Below are positions 26,614 through 35,642 of a stretch of 64,000 bases of DNA, in pieces. Location: positions 1 to 64,000 of the forward strand of contig NC_018020.1 in the NCBI RefSeq assembly GCF_000266885.1, written 5' to 3'. Every line of letters begins with the position of its first letter. Position 1 is the stretch's first letter. The DNA comes from Turneriella parva DSM 21527 (GTDB lineage Bacteria > Spirochaetota > Leptospiria > Turneriellales > Turneriellaceae). Below the pieces are notes generated by a model. The model was not told the origin of the DNA. It did no database searches and worked only from the letters and a program-made list of their open reading frames with translations. Made by a program: the position numbers and the translations under genes.

Positions 26614-27503
26614 TTCTGATCACTCCACATCGGCACGTCTGTCCAATTATCTGCAAACCCCATATCACGCCTCGGGATTTCAGGGTATTCGTTGAGCAAA
26701 TCCATGAGCCTTTGTGGCCATGAACTCTGGGGAGCAACTCTATCCATCATGTATTTGAGAATTGTGAGCACACCAAAGACCCGTCTATCGGTAACTGCAA
26801 CAGGCTCTGTCCATTCCGCAGAGTCGGGAAAGGTAGGTTTGTAACCTAACTCTCGATTCCACAACCTGCTGTGATGCGCACATATGTTTCGTACTGCATG
26901 CAGCGTACCTAGCCATGAAAAGAGCACCGGGCCCGCAACGCCATACGTCTTTGCGATTGACTTCAGCATTCCTTTTGACATGCCCCTGAACAGAGTAAAC
27001 AATTGTCCGATTGTCATGAGCTCGGTGACCATCCAAATGGGTAGACTGTCATGATCCTCTCCGTACTTATTTCCGAAGTGGCTGGCGAAAACCTCTTTGC
27101 TCTTACTATATTCTGAACGAAGGGCGGTCATCAAGCGGGCATGGTTGTCCACAGACAAATTAGGTAAAGCGTGGGCTTCCAAATACCCGAAGGCTCCGTG
27201 CTTGTGCGCGAGGTGGTAGGTTGCATCGGCACGAAGCGCGATTTCGATGCGCTCGATGCCATCCATAACCATGAGTCTCAGACGTCGATCGAAGGCATAC
27301 CGTCTCCAGATGGCTTCGAAGCGAGTATCTGGCTTGAAGTTATCCTTGGGATATTCTCTGAACGGAAACCAATAGCCGCTGAGACGGTAATAGTTCACGC
27401 TCTTGAGGCGTTGAATTAATTGCGCGCGATCAGCGAGTAGGCCCCGCGAAATCAACTGATCAGCTTGCTGTTCATAGGTTAACGGGGGCTTGGTGTATTC
27501 CAT
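26610..27503 (-). CDS. Abi_2 (AbiD/AbiF-like) abortive-infection protein
   Basis: This 297-residue, mainly helical protein has the family start (TKPPLTYEQQADQLISRGL), the FDRRLRLMVMDGIERIEIALR helix and RNICAHHSRLWNR (Arg205 to His210/211). The last is a HEPN-type R-x4-6-H ribonuclease motif. Abi_2 proteins abort phage growth, probably by RNA cleavage. It sits between hsdM and hsdS and overlaps the hsdS start by four bases, so it is expressed with the R-M system, perhaps as a second defence layer. Confidence 0.9.
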   Translation of the reverse strand: MEYTKPPLTYEQQADQLISRGLLADRAQLIQRLKSVNYYRLSGYWFPFREYPKDNFKPDTRFEAIWRRYAFDRRLRLMVMDGIERIEIALRADATYHLAHKHGAFGYLEAHALPNLSVDNHARLMTALRSEYSKSKEVFASHFGNKYGEDHDSLPIWMVTELMTIGQLFTLFRGMSKGMLKSIAKTYGVAGPVLFSWLGTLHAVRNICAHHSRLWNRELGYKPTFPDSAEWTEPVAVTDRRVFGVLTILKYMMDRVAPQSSWPQRLMDLLNEYPEIPRRDMGFADNWTDVPMWSDQK

Positions 27504-27520
27504 GAGCCCTCAGGACATAA

Positions 27521-27570
27521 AAAGACCCGCCAGATTTGAGCTTGCACTTGCGCACAGAGGCTTGGCGGGT
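27521..27570 (-). terminator. Hairpin with T-run between hsdM and abi
   Basis: ACCCGCCA (27525-27532) pairs with TGGCGGGT (27563-27570) around a 30-base loop. Read on the minus strand the stem ends in CTTTTT. It may terminate or attenuate transcription coming from hsdM, lowering abi-hsdS-hsdR relative to the methylase. Confidence 0.5.
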
Positions 27571-27635
27571 TTGCTGTAAACAATATCGGTATTTTGCCCG
27601 GGCTCGTCAAATATAAATTGCCCCCTCGTAGCCCT

Positions 27636-27671
27636 CCTAGTTGCCACGGGTTTAAACCCGTGGCAACTAGG
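27636..27671. repeat. REP-like palindrome 3 (downstream of hsdM)
   Basis: A perfect 36-bp palindrome with arms CCTAGTTGCCACGGGTTT, sharing the core of palindromes 1 and 2. It lies eight bases from the hsdM stop. Confidence 0.85.
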
Positions 27672-27679
27672 CGAACGAA

Positions 27680-29764
27680 TCATGTAGTCACCTCGCTGAG
27701 CATCTTCATGATCTCTTGCTCGATAGCTTTGATTTCAGACTCAATCTCTTTCAGCGGTCGGGGTGGTTCGTACTTGTAGAAGTAACGGTTAAAGGGTATT
27801 TCATAGCCTACCTTGGTTTTTGTGTGATCGATCCACGCATCGGGCACATGCGGCAGCACCTCACGCTTCAGATAATCCTCGCAATGAACTTTGAAATCAG
27901 GCAAATCATCATCTTTGATTGGGAGCTTAGACGCCTCTGGCAGCGGCACGATCTCGGTATCTCTCAAATCGGTGTCAGGTTCTGGCTTACCATGGCGATC
28001 CACGCAGATGTCTGCCGTTTCGTCGCGCTCAGACAGCGAACTCATTATTGCTTTCATCACCGGTGCTGGCAGACTGAGCTTTGCGGCCTCGAGCACAGCT
28101 TCGAGATCCGCCTTGAATGTATCGCGGTTCTTCCATACACGCGCTGAATCCATACGGCCCAGCGCAGACAGAATATCTGACTGCAATTTCTCACCCGCGG
28201 CAATCTCTGCGGCGATGGCCTTCTTGTCCTTGAGTTTCTTAGAAGTCGCCAGCGCCTCAAAAGCCGAATGCGCTTTGAGTATCTCAATTCGCTCCGGTGT
28301 TACCTGAAAACTCAGCTTCAGCGGTCGCTCAACGGTAATCTTTAGATAGCCAAAGTCCTGGTTGCGAAAAGTCTTGCTGTTCTCAGTCTCTGCGAACTCA
28401 CCATAGATTTTCGCAATCGTGTCGATGTGCGCGGCAGAAAGTTCGTTGCGCTTATTGCCAAGGCTTTTCTTCATCTTCTGATACAGATTGGTCGCGTTGA
28501 TGAGCTGCACTTTGCCCTTACGCGCTTCAACCTTACGGTTGGTTACGACCCACAGATAGGTAAAGATGCCGGTATTGTAGAACATCTGGTCTGGTAGCGC
28601 AATGATCGCTTCGAGCCAGTCATTCTCAATAATCCATTTGCGGATGTTAGACTCACCCGAACCTGCATCGCCGGCAAACAGCGGCGATCCATTGAATACA
28701 ATCGCCAATCTTGAACCATCGCCACCGTCGGCCGGTGGCTTATGGAACTTCGACATCATGTGCTGTAAGAAAAGAAACGAGCCATCTGAAATGCGCGGCA
28801 GCCCTGCCCCGAAGCGGCCATTGAAACCCTGCGTTTCATATTCCTTGCGGACAACATTCTCCTCGGGCTTCCATTCAACGCCGAATGGCGGGTTCGAAAG
28901 CATGTAATGAAACTTCTTATCGGGGTGACCATCGCGCGTCTTGCCGTCACCCAGTGTGTCACCAAAAGCGATGTTCTGCACATCCTCGCCTTTGATGAGC
29001 ATGTCTGATCCGCACACGGCATACGATTCAGAATTGTATTCCTGACCAAACAGGGCCAGGTTAGCCTGCGGATTGTGCTCGTGGATGTATTCATCGGCGA
29101 TCGACAGCATGCCACCAGTACCGCAAGCAGGGTCATAGATTGTGCGTACGATACCCTTCTTCGTCAGCGTGTCATCGTCTGGATCAAACAGCAGATGCAC
29201 CATCAGCCGAATTACCTCGCGCGGCGTGAAGTGATCCCCGGCTTCTTCATTGGCCTGTTCGTTGAACTTACGCACCAACTCTTCGAAGATGTAGCCCATT
29301 TCGATATTCGACACCCGACTCGGGTGCAGATCAATAGCTGCGAAGTCTTTGACGACCATGAAGAGGCGGTTCGCGCTTTCCAGTTTCTCAATCTCATCCT
29401 CGAAATTGAAGTGCTTCAAAATTGCCAGGGCTGATGGCGAGAAGGATGTCATATAGCTGACGAGATTAGCCGCGATATTGGCGGGATCACCGAGCAGTTT
29501 TTCAAAGTCCAGCTTGCTGGTATTGTAGAACTTCTGCCCGGCCACACGCTGCAAAATGGGTTCGATATTCTGCAGCTTGCCCCCTTTCAGGGTCTTGAAC
29601 TGTTCAAGTACCTTGTCCTTAGTCGGCGCCAGCACACAATCGAGACGCCGCAGAACCGTCATCGGAATCATCACCTTGCGGTACTGGGGCGGCCGGTAAG
29701 GCCCGCGCAGCTTTTCTGCGATGTTCCAGATAAACTGAATATGTTCTTGGTGTGTTTGGCTCAT
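27680..29764 (-). CDS. hsdM: Type I restriction-modification DNA methyltransferase subunit
   Basis: HsdM transfers a methyl group from SAM to adenine in the site chosen by HsdS. The 694-residue protein has the N-terminal helical HsdM domain (EHIQFIWNIAEKLRGPYRPP), SAM motif DPACGTGG at 211-218 and the catalytic NPPF at 291-294 (N6-adenine class). A long C-terminal region (about 450-694) makes it larger than the classical EcoKI subunit. It is the first gene of the operon; 98 AT-rich bases separate it from the IS30 element upstream and must hold its promoter. Confidence 0.95.
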   Translation of the reverse strand: MSQTHQEHIQFIWNIAEKLRGPYRPPQYRKVMIPMTVLRRLDCVLAPTKDKVLEQFKTLKGGKLQNIEPILQRVAGQKFYNTSKLDFEKLLGDPANIAANLVSYMTSFSPSALAILKHFNFEDEIEKLESANRLFMVVKDFAAIDLHPSRVSNIEMGYIFEELVRKFNEQANEEAGDHFTPREVIRLMVHLLFDPDDDTLTKKGIVRTIYDPACGTGGMLSIADEYIHEHNPQANLALFGQEYNSESYAVCGSDMLIKGEDVQNIAFGDTLGDGKTRDGHPDKKFHYMLSNPPFGVEWKPEENVVRKEYETQGFNGRFGAGLPRISDGSFLFLQHMMSKFHKPPADGGDGSRLAIVFNGSPLFAGDAGSGESNIRKWIIENDWLEAIIALPDQMFYNTGIFTYLWVVTNRKVEARKGKVQLINATNLYQKMKKSLGNKRNELSAAHIDTIAKIYGEFAETENSKTFRNQDFGYLKITVERPLKLSFQVTPERIEILKAHSAFEALATSKKLKDKKAIAAEIAAGEKLQSDILSALGRMDSARVWKNRDTFKADLEAVLEAAKLSLPAPVMKAIMSSLSERDETADICVDRHGKPEPDTDLRDTEIVPLPEASKLPIKDDDLPDFKVHCEDYLKREVLPHVPDAWIDHTKTKVGYEIPFNRYFYKYEPPRPLKEIESEIKAIEQEIMKMLSEVTT

Positions 29765-29862
29765 TAGGGTCTGCTATTAAATCAGGTAGAATTCGATCAC
29801 CCAATGCGTGAGAATCTGCGTATGACGTCAAACAATGAAATGGCTTGTCAAATCCCCGGACC

Positions 29863-30828
29863 TTACATTCCAAAACGAAGTGCAATCGACCTCCGAAAGT
29901 AGACCTCGGCTGGCGTCCGAAAATTCAGTCGCTTGCGTGGCCGATTATTCAGTAATTCGAGCGCCGCGTCAACCTGTTCCTGGTCGATTTCCCGAAAGTC
30001 CGTTCCCTTCGGAAATGGCTCGCGCAGCAGGCCGTTGGTGTTTTCGTTCGTTCCCCGCTGCCAGGGCGATCCTGGGTCGCAGAAATACACTCCGCAATTC
30101 AGCACCTGTTGCAGGTCCCGGTATCCGCTCATTTCTGTGCCGCGATCATAAATCACACCCCGTAACAGAGAATTATCGACGTCTGCGAACAGGTCGCGTG
30201 CAGCCGCGTTGAACTGCTCAACGAGTTTGCGCTCGATTTTTGCCGCCTTGGTGTAGCGCGAATGTCTTTCGACAAAGGTTGCGATTTGTCCTGTGCCGAT
30301 TTTTCCCTCCACCAAATCACCCTCCCAATAGCCAGGTTTTCGCCGCGTCAAAGCCTCGGCTGGCAGGTCGTGAATGCGTAAAAACCCTTTGTTTTCAGCC
30401 TCAATCCGCACTGTGCGTTTGTATGGTTTTCCCTTGCGGCGCAGGCAAAGGCGATAGAAATTCGATGTGGCGGATTTCTTACGGATATGATTATAGATCG
30501 TCTGCATGCAAACCCCGCCGAAGCGTTCAAGCCGCATACGCCCCGCGATCTGCTCCGGTGACAGCGTCGATTTGAGCGATGCGCCGATCTGTGACCAGAG
30601 TTCCGGGGTCACCTTTGCGGCGTTGGTATTCGTCTGGCGCCTGCGCGCTGCATCTTTTGCGCAGCGGGCGCTGTAATGCCGCGGCATTGAATTGCGGCGG
30701 ATTTCACGATAAATGGTGCTCGGGTGGCGCTTCAGGTCTCTGGCAATACGTCCGGCATGGCGGCCCTGCCTGAGGCTTTCTTCTATACACAGTCTTTCTT
30801 CATTGGATAGTTGAACGTAAGGTCGCAT
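29863..30828 (-). CDS. IS30-family transposase
   Basis: This 321-residue protein has an N-terminal HTH (LSNEERLCIEESLRQGRHAG) and a DDE core with YWEGDLVEGK, a second Asp near IYDRGTEMSG and Glu in RGTNENTNGLLRE, as in IS30. ATG 30828 follows GGAG at good spacing; the frame is open to 30861. The terminal codons cover the left inverted repeat, and the stop TAA (29863-29865) lies just outside it, in flanking DNA. Confidence 0.9.
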   Translation of the reverse strand: MRPYVQLSNEERLCIEESLRQGRHAGRIARDLKRHPSTIYREIRRNSMPRHYSARCAKDAARRRQTNTNAAKVTPELWSQIGASLKSTLSPEQIAGRMRLERFGGVCMQTIYNHIRKKSATSNFYRLCLRRKGKPYKRTVRIEAENKGFLRIHDLPAEALTRRKPGYWEGDLVEGKIGTGQIATFVERHSRYTKAAKIERKLVEQFNAAARDLFADVDNSLLRGVIYDRGTEMSGYRDLQQVLNCGVYFCDPGSPWQRGTNENTNGLLREPFPKGTDFREIDQEQVDAALELLNNRPRKRLNFRTPAEVYFRRSIALRFGM

Positions 30829-30919
30829 CCGGGGTCTCCGTGGTCGTATTTCGCAAATCAACCTCGAAACCCCGGCGCGGCCTTACACTACTTTATCCTA
30901 TCGCACTTCGTTTTGGAAT
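29867..30919 (-). mobile_element. IS30-family element (about 1,053 bp)
   Basis: ATTCCAAAACGAAGTGCAAT at 29867-29886 is matched by its inverted copy at 30900-30919 with one difference. I could not find a 2-3 bp target duplication at these exact ends (TAC on the left, CTA on the right), so the boundaries may be off by a few bases or the flanks have changed. Confidence 0.8.
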
Positions 30920-30967
30920 CTACAGACCCGTGCAACGTGTATGAATACTGACCTTTAGGAGACCAAC

Positions 30968-31168
30968 ATGAAATGTCCTCGATGCAATCTCGGAAGTGTA
31001 GTTGTTAAGTGCGATAATTGCGGCGACGTGCGTTGTAACTCAACCGGCCATGCGGGCAATTTACATGGTTGCGGCACCTCACAGGGACCATTCGGCAAGA
31101 CAGGTCAATCCGGTGTCAATGGCGTCACTTGCCACGTGTGCCGAAAGGGCAAGTATCGTCATCTCTGA
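30968..31168 (+). CDS. Small zinc-ribbon-like protein
   Basis: This 66-residue protein has CxxC pairs at CPRC and CDNC near the N-terminus, a CNSTGH/GC middle and CHVC near the C-terminus, enough for one or two zinc sites. ATG 30968 has AGGAG upstream. It stands alone between the IS30 element and a convergent ankyrin gene. Function unknown; nucleic-acid or protein binding is typical for such ribbons. Confidence 0.7.
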   Translation: MKCPRCNLGSVVVKCDNCGDVRCNSTGHAGNLHGCGTSQGPFGKTGQSGVNGVTCHVCRKGKYRHL

Positions 31169-31230
31169 ACACGTAAGAATCTCTCTGCACCAATAACCCG
31201 AGCACGTGCAGAATACTAGTGCCGTGGTTA

Positions 31231-32256
31231 TCATGGTTTGGCTTCAGACAGCATCTGCAAAATCTGCGGGTCTGACTTAATACGTTTCGCCATGTCGATC
31301 AGCGACTCGCCTTGACGGTCTTTTATATTTACCGAAGCTCGGGCCACCAAAAGGAGTCGAACGATTTCCATATTTCCTGCTTCGACTGCCAGCCACAACG
31401 GCGTGTGCTTAGATAGATCGGAGACATTTGGATCAGCCTTGGCTTCAAGAAGCATCCGCACAATCTCTACGTTCTTGGCCTTTGTCGCCACATAGATTGG
31501 CTCGGAGCCAATTAAGTAGGTTGAGCTGAAAGTGGTTCGCGGCCTCCCGTCCACAGTCTCATGACTAACCTGCCTCGGAATATCGGGTGAGGCTTTTGCA
31601 TCCAGGAGTATTCTAACCAATTCTGCATTGCCCTTCTTCACTGCATGCATGAGCGGAGAAGATAGATAGCCGTCGACAAGATCGACATTCGCTCCTTGTT
31701 CAATGGCACGGCTGGCTAAATCGGCGTCATTCAACATGACTGCCGAATGCAGGGGAAAATCCTCCTTCGCTCCGGCCGCGATCAGAAGATCGTAGGCCTC
31801 CCTGTGGTTTCTATTTGCCGCACAAGCCAGGGCGCTCACCGAAGTATAACTACGGGCCCACTCGTTTGGTACTGTCTTCAGATCCAGGTTTGCCTTTGCT
31901 TCAATAAGGACTTGAAGAACCTCATTCTTTCCGTCACAGGCTGCCAGAATAAGCGGCGTAAGCTGCTCTGATGTCCCACGAATATCTACTGAAGCCCCGG
32001 CCTCCAGCAAGGTTTTCACGACTGTCAGATCACCGATCTCTACGGCATACACCAAAGCAGGCAGAGACTGACCTGGGTAACCTTCGGGGCTTGAAATAAG
32101 TGTATCTGGGCCTATTATTTTCAGCAACTTCCGAAGCTTCTTGGAGCTTCGCTGAGAGATAGCTTTTTCAAGATCGCTTCCCGAATCTGCGATTGCAAGC
32201 GTTCCGAAGAGCATGGCAGAGAAGAGCAAAAATCTTGCAAACTTGGGCATGATCAC
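31231..32256 (-). CDS. Exported ankyrin-repeat protein
   Basis: This 341-residue protein has a signal peptide (FARFLLFSAMLFGTLAIA) and about eight ankyrin repeats with the typical LLEAGASVDIRG, VLIEAKANLDLK and LLDAKASPDIP pattern. Ankyrins bind proteins. It is the last of four minus-strand genes, two of them ankyrin proteins and one a lipoprotein, all exported. GTG 32256 or ATG 32250 could start it. Its residues are more like the second ankyrin gene (32987-33889) than like unrelated ankyrins, suggesting duplication. Confidence 0.88.
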   Translation of the reverse strand: MIMPKFARFLLFSAMLFGTLAIADSGSDLEKAISQRSSKKLRKLLKIIGPDTLISSPEGYPGQSLPALVYAVEIGDLTVVKTLLEAGASVDIRGTSEQLTPLILAACDGKNEVLQVLIEAKANLDLKTVPNEWARSYTSVSALACAANRNHREAYDLLIAAGAKEDFPLHSAVMLNDADLASRAIEQGANVDLVDGYLSSPLMHAVKKGNAELVRILLDAKASPDIPRQVSHETVDGRPRTTFSSTYLIGSEPIYVATKAKNVEIVRMLLEAKADPNVSDLSKHTPLWLAVEAGNMEIVRLLLVARASVNIKDRQGESLIDMAKRIKSDPQILQMLSEAKP

Positions 32257-32263
32257 TGAAACC

Positions 32264-32968
32264 TCATAATCGAGTCACATTCAATGCGCGCTTCGATTGT
32301 TCCCGATTTCCCTTTACCTCATCTATATAGGTGGCCTTGTTATTCGGCAGGAGGCGGTAGGTGCGGTGACCCGAGTATTTATGTGCCTCAGTGTATTTCT
32401 CAGGCGAAACATTACCGCACTGTTCGTAACATTGAGGGTAAACTGTGTAATCGACCTCTATCACATTGTCGTTCTGACGCCAAGTGCCCGAGACATGGCC
32501 GGTCTCCCCACAACCGACAGATTCACCACGATATGTGCCATCTGGTTTCAATTCAGCGTACGCACCGCAAATCTGCGTAGTGCACAAGTCATCCTCGGCT
32601 ATGCAATAGCCTCGGCCAGTAGCAGATGTACTTGCGGGAGTTGCGAGCCCACCCCAGAGCCAGCCAGTTTTACCACGATAGCTGACCTTGTACCATCGGC
32701 TCTTAATTGAGTACAGGGATTCTGTGGCACCTTCTGCGAGAACCTGGAAGTCTTGGCCCGTAGGTACCAAGCCGATCTTCTTACTCTGCGCAGAAGCATC
32801 TGCACGAATATACAGACCTTCTTTCGCCGTTACAGTGGCATTTTCACCTACTTTCAAATAATTGGATTTGCCGCAGCCAAACAATGCAAGCACAGATGCT
32901 GCAAAACACACAAAGATGAACCCTCGTAGGCCCAATCTTTTCTCTAAGAGAGACTTTTGATGTTTCAT
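32264..32968 (-). CDS. Lipoprotein with bacterial SH3 domain
   Basis: ATG 32968 follows GGAGG at good spacing and gives 234 residues; the frame starts at 32980. A lipobox (VLALFGC) ends the signal peptide. An SH3b domain follows (about 40-105: LYIRADASAQSKKIGLVP, WYKVSYRGKTGWLWGG), then a cysteine-rich C-terminal domain (CIAEDDLCTTQICGAY, YPQCYEQCG) probably with disulfides. SH3b domains often bind peptidoglycan. It lies seven bases above the downstream ankyrin gene and 18 below the upstream one, so it is part of the same unit. Confidence 0.82.
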   Translation of the reverse strand: MKHQKSLLEKRLGLRGFIFVCFAASVLALFGCGKSNYLKVGENATVTAKEGLYIRADASAQSKKIGLVPTGQDFQVLAEGATESLYSIKSRWYKVSYRGKTGWLWGGLATPASTSATGRGYCIAEDDLCTTQICGAYAELKPDGTYRGESVGCGETGHVSGTWRQNDNVIEVDYTVYPQCYEQCGNVSPEKYTEAHKYSGHRTYRLLPNNKATYIDEVKGNREQSKRALNVTRL

Positions 32969-32986
32969 ATTATCCTCCATGCGAAC

Positions 32987-33889
32987 CTAATGAGAGGCTT
33001 TGGCGCCGGCTCGCTTCAGAATATTGTCAATCGCTGCGTCGCCTTTACCCTCGCAACCTTCATGACTGCTCAAAAAGTGCTGATATACTGATTTACCAGC
33101 CCGATCCCTAGCATTGACATTGGCCTTTGCAGCGACGAGCATATTAATACAATCTAAGTCATGCGCATCAACCGCCAGCATTAAGGCCGTTAATCCTTCA
33201 TTGTCTTTAGCATTTATGTCCGCTTTCGCTGCTATTAATGACGTCACAGCCTTTGAGTCGCATCCAGCCGCTTCGATGATCGCCGTCGCGCCAGCATTAT
33301 CCCGGGCATTGATATCTGCTTTTGCAGCTACTAACAGACGAACAATATCGGCACTTGAATAATGGCGAAAAGAAGCATATTCGCATCCAGTGGCATAGAA
33401 TAATGCGGTCTTACCTTGTTTGTCCTTGATATTAGCGTCAATACCTGCGGCCAATAACTGCTGGGCGATAAGGGTGCCACCTTTTGGACGGGAACGCCCC
33501 AGCAGCAAGCGCATCAATATGGTTCGTCCTTCTGAATCGCGAGTCCCGAGTTCGGCATTTGCCTTTATCAACGTACTGACGATTTCAGGAGATGCTGCAT
33601 CTACGGCTGAAAACAGAATCGACTCACTTTGAGGTGTCTCCTTGAAGTTGACGTTCGCCTTATTGGCAATAAGAAAGTCCACAATCTCCTGCCTATCAGC
33701 TGCAACCGCAACCGGCAGACCAGCATTGACGTTAGCACCAGTATTTACCAGCGACCTTACTTTGCCGAGATCGTTTTGCCAAATGGCCATAGACAGCTCA
33801 TCGATGCCATCTGCAGCGTATGTCATGGGCCCAAAGAGAATGCAAATGGTAACGATGAGAGTCGTTTTAGCTTGTCCGATCAGCTTCAT
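32987..33889 (-). CDS. Exported ankyrin-repeat protein
   Basis: This 300-residue protein has a signal peptide (TTLIVTICILFGPMTYA) and seven or so ankyrin repeats (LVAAKADINARDNAGATAII, LIAAKADINAKDNEGLTALM). It is one of two ankyrin genes surrounding a lipoprotein. Such genes are known to spread by duplication. Interaction partner unknown. Confidence 0.87.
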   Translation of the reverse strand: MKLIGQAKTTLIVTICILFGPMTYAADGIDELSMAIWQNDLGKVRSLVNTGANVNAGLPVAVAADRQEIVDFLIANKANVNFKETPQSESILFSAVDAASPEIVSTLIKANAELGTRDSEGRTILMRLLLGRSRPKGGTLIAQQLLAAGIDANIKDKQGKTALFYATGCEYASFRHYSSADIVRLLVAAKADINARDNAGATAIIEAAGCDSKAVTSLIAAKADINAKDNEGLTALMLAVDAHDLDCINMLVAAKANVNARDRAGKSVYQHFLSSHEGCEGKGDAAIDNILKRAGAKASH

Positions 33890-33912
33890 AATCTTGGCTC
33901 CTCAATCGTTCT

Positions 33913-34392
33913 CTAAGTCGCCGCTTTGGCGATTAATTGAGCAGGTGTATCATTTGGCAAGCTTACGTTGCCAATGTCAACCTTTCCGCCTCGGGAGGAA
34001 TTACCCTGCCAGAACTTGAGCTTGTTTCCTGTTTTCGGATCAATGGCGTTGCCACGCGCGGCAGCTTTTATGTCGTCAAGCGGTGCGAGAATCGCCAAAT
34101 CTGGTGTCCGCAGAGTCAGGCTATTTCCTTCCAGAATCAAGAGTCCTTTGCGAAAGCTGATTAACCAAATAATCAATCGAACAACCCCATATACGGCGAG
34201 CAAATTAGCGATTGGTACCGCTATGCTTGTGCTACTTGATCTAGCTTCCATCGCGGCCGCCATCGGTATTCTGAGCAAAAGTATAGCAATCGCATCCCAA
34301 GGGGTTCCCCTTTTTGACCACAGCACCCGTGAAGCCGCTTTGATTGACACGTCCGCTTTTGCGGCATCACCCGTAAGAGATTGAGTTTCCAT
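33913..34392 (-). CDS. Membrane protein with PH-like/YcxB-like soluble tail
   Basis: This 159-residue protein has two hydrophobic stretches (about 33-50 and 58-80) and a small beta-rich C-terminal part (LLILEGNSLTLRTPDLAILAPLDDI). AAGGAGG precedes the start at good spacing. It is the first gene of the four-gene exported/ankyrin unit. Function not recognised. Confidence 0.7.
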   Translation of the reverse strand: METQSLTGDAAKADVSIKAASRVLWSKRGTPWDAIAILLLRIPMAAAMEARSSSTSIAVPIANLLAVYGVVRLIIWLISFRKGLLILEGNSLTLRTPDLAILAPLDDIKAAARGNAIDPKTGNKLKFWQGNSSRGGKVDIGNVSLPNDTPAQLIAKAAT

Positions 34393-34657
34393 TTAGACCT
34401 CCTTAAACAGCGAGGTCCGCTCAAAAGCGACCCCGCCGAACAGGTCTTCCCCGAGACAATGCACGCGTAGGCACACCGTTCCCGGCCATGCTTGGCGGGA
34501 TCGACAACTACGCGTTATGTAGAAGCGGGGAAGAACCGCTACAGACTGTTTCAGCCTGCGAAGGAATTATGCACAGACTCTGGCGCGTTGTCAATGAAAA
34601 GGCAAGAATTATACCCCGCCCCATTTACTATACGCACCCCAAGGTCTGCATCATCAT
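34393..34657. other. Intergenic stretch without a gene
   Basis: These 265 bases between the membrane-protein gene and the broken Gp37/Gp68 gene contain only short shadow frames. It should hold the promoter of the four-gene unit to its left; no clear -35/-10 pair is visible. Confidence 0.4.
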
Positions 34658-35642
34658 TCAGCCATCCTGCTCCTCGTCTTCAAAGACTTCCGGTTTCCAT
34701 TCCTTCATGATGGACAACGCTGGCTCCGGAAATTCTGAGAACTTCTTTGCTCGAAATAGCTCCGGATTGGAGCCAATCAGCTCTATCTGTTCATTAATTG
34801 TTGAATGAGCCCAACCATTTTGTGCCAGAATCTGCTCGTACTCCTCGACGGTGACATCAGGCAAAAGTCGATGCTGCTTATGCGACCCCTGGTAGCTATA
34901 CTGCTTAAAGAAGAAGCATATTCCTTGGCGCTTGCAGATTTCCTTAACGGCGATTGCAGATTTGACACTCATTTGCCGACTACTGCGCAGGCCAATTTCT
35001 TCAGCAATAGCGGCTTCGCGCATGGCCTCCCTGATTTCACCCCGTCTTATCTTCGCGTCCACCCATGTTTCCGGCCTCGTATCGTAAGACTCTCCACCCA
35101 TTATGATCAGAGATATCTGGCCGTCATCGACATGTTCTTCGAGGCCGTCATAGTCGGCAATCGCAGGCTCAAGAGATAGAAACTTGCGTCCATTGCCTGG
35201 TATCTTTTTCAAGGTTTCGATACGACTATACCATTCTGGCGATTCAACGGATGTACCCGGCCAAATGTTATCGCTAATCTGCAATTTGTCAGCGATCTTC
35301 AGCCAGATGTGCGGGCGCTTTGTTAACACCATGAAGATATGTTGCAGATTGCTGACCATGACCAGGAACACCAACTGAATAAATTCAAGGGCTATTTTGC
35401 CCCCTTCGATTAGCTTGCCACTGAGGGTGAACGCTTTCTGCATTTCCATGTGGAACAAGTCCCCCATCGATGACAGGAAGATTACCGCGCGCCCTTTCAG
35501 GTTGAAAGGATCAAATAGGCGATCCATTTCCGCGGTTACCTTGAACCCGTTACTATATACACCCTTTGAAATCTTCACAATATTATCCTTCATCTCCGCT
35601 ACGAACTTTGCATAGCAGTAAAGGCAGCCGGAGCTGATAAAG

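Noticed and set aside
24728-27680. CRISPR array
   Set aside because: The repeated GGGTTTAAACCC elements are three isolated palindromes at irregular distance with genes between them, not regularly spaced repeats. No cas genes are in the window.
29861-30925. Target duplication of the IS30 element
   Set aside because: TAC before and CTA after the repeats do not match; no 2-3 bp repeat could be assigned with confidence.
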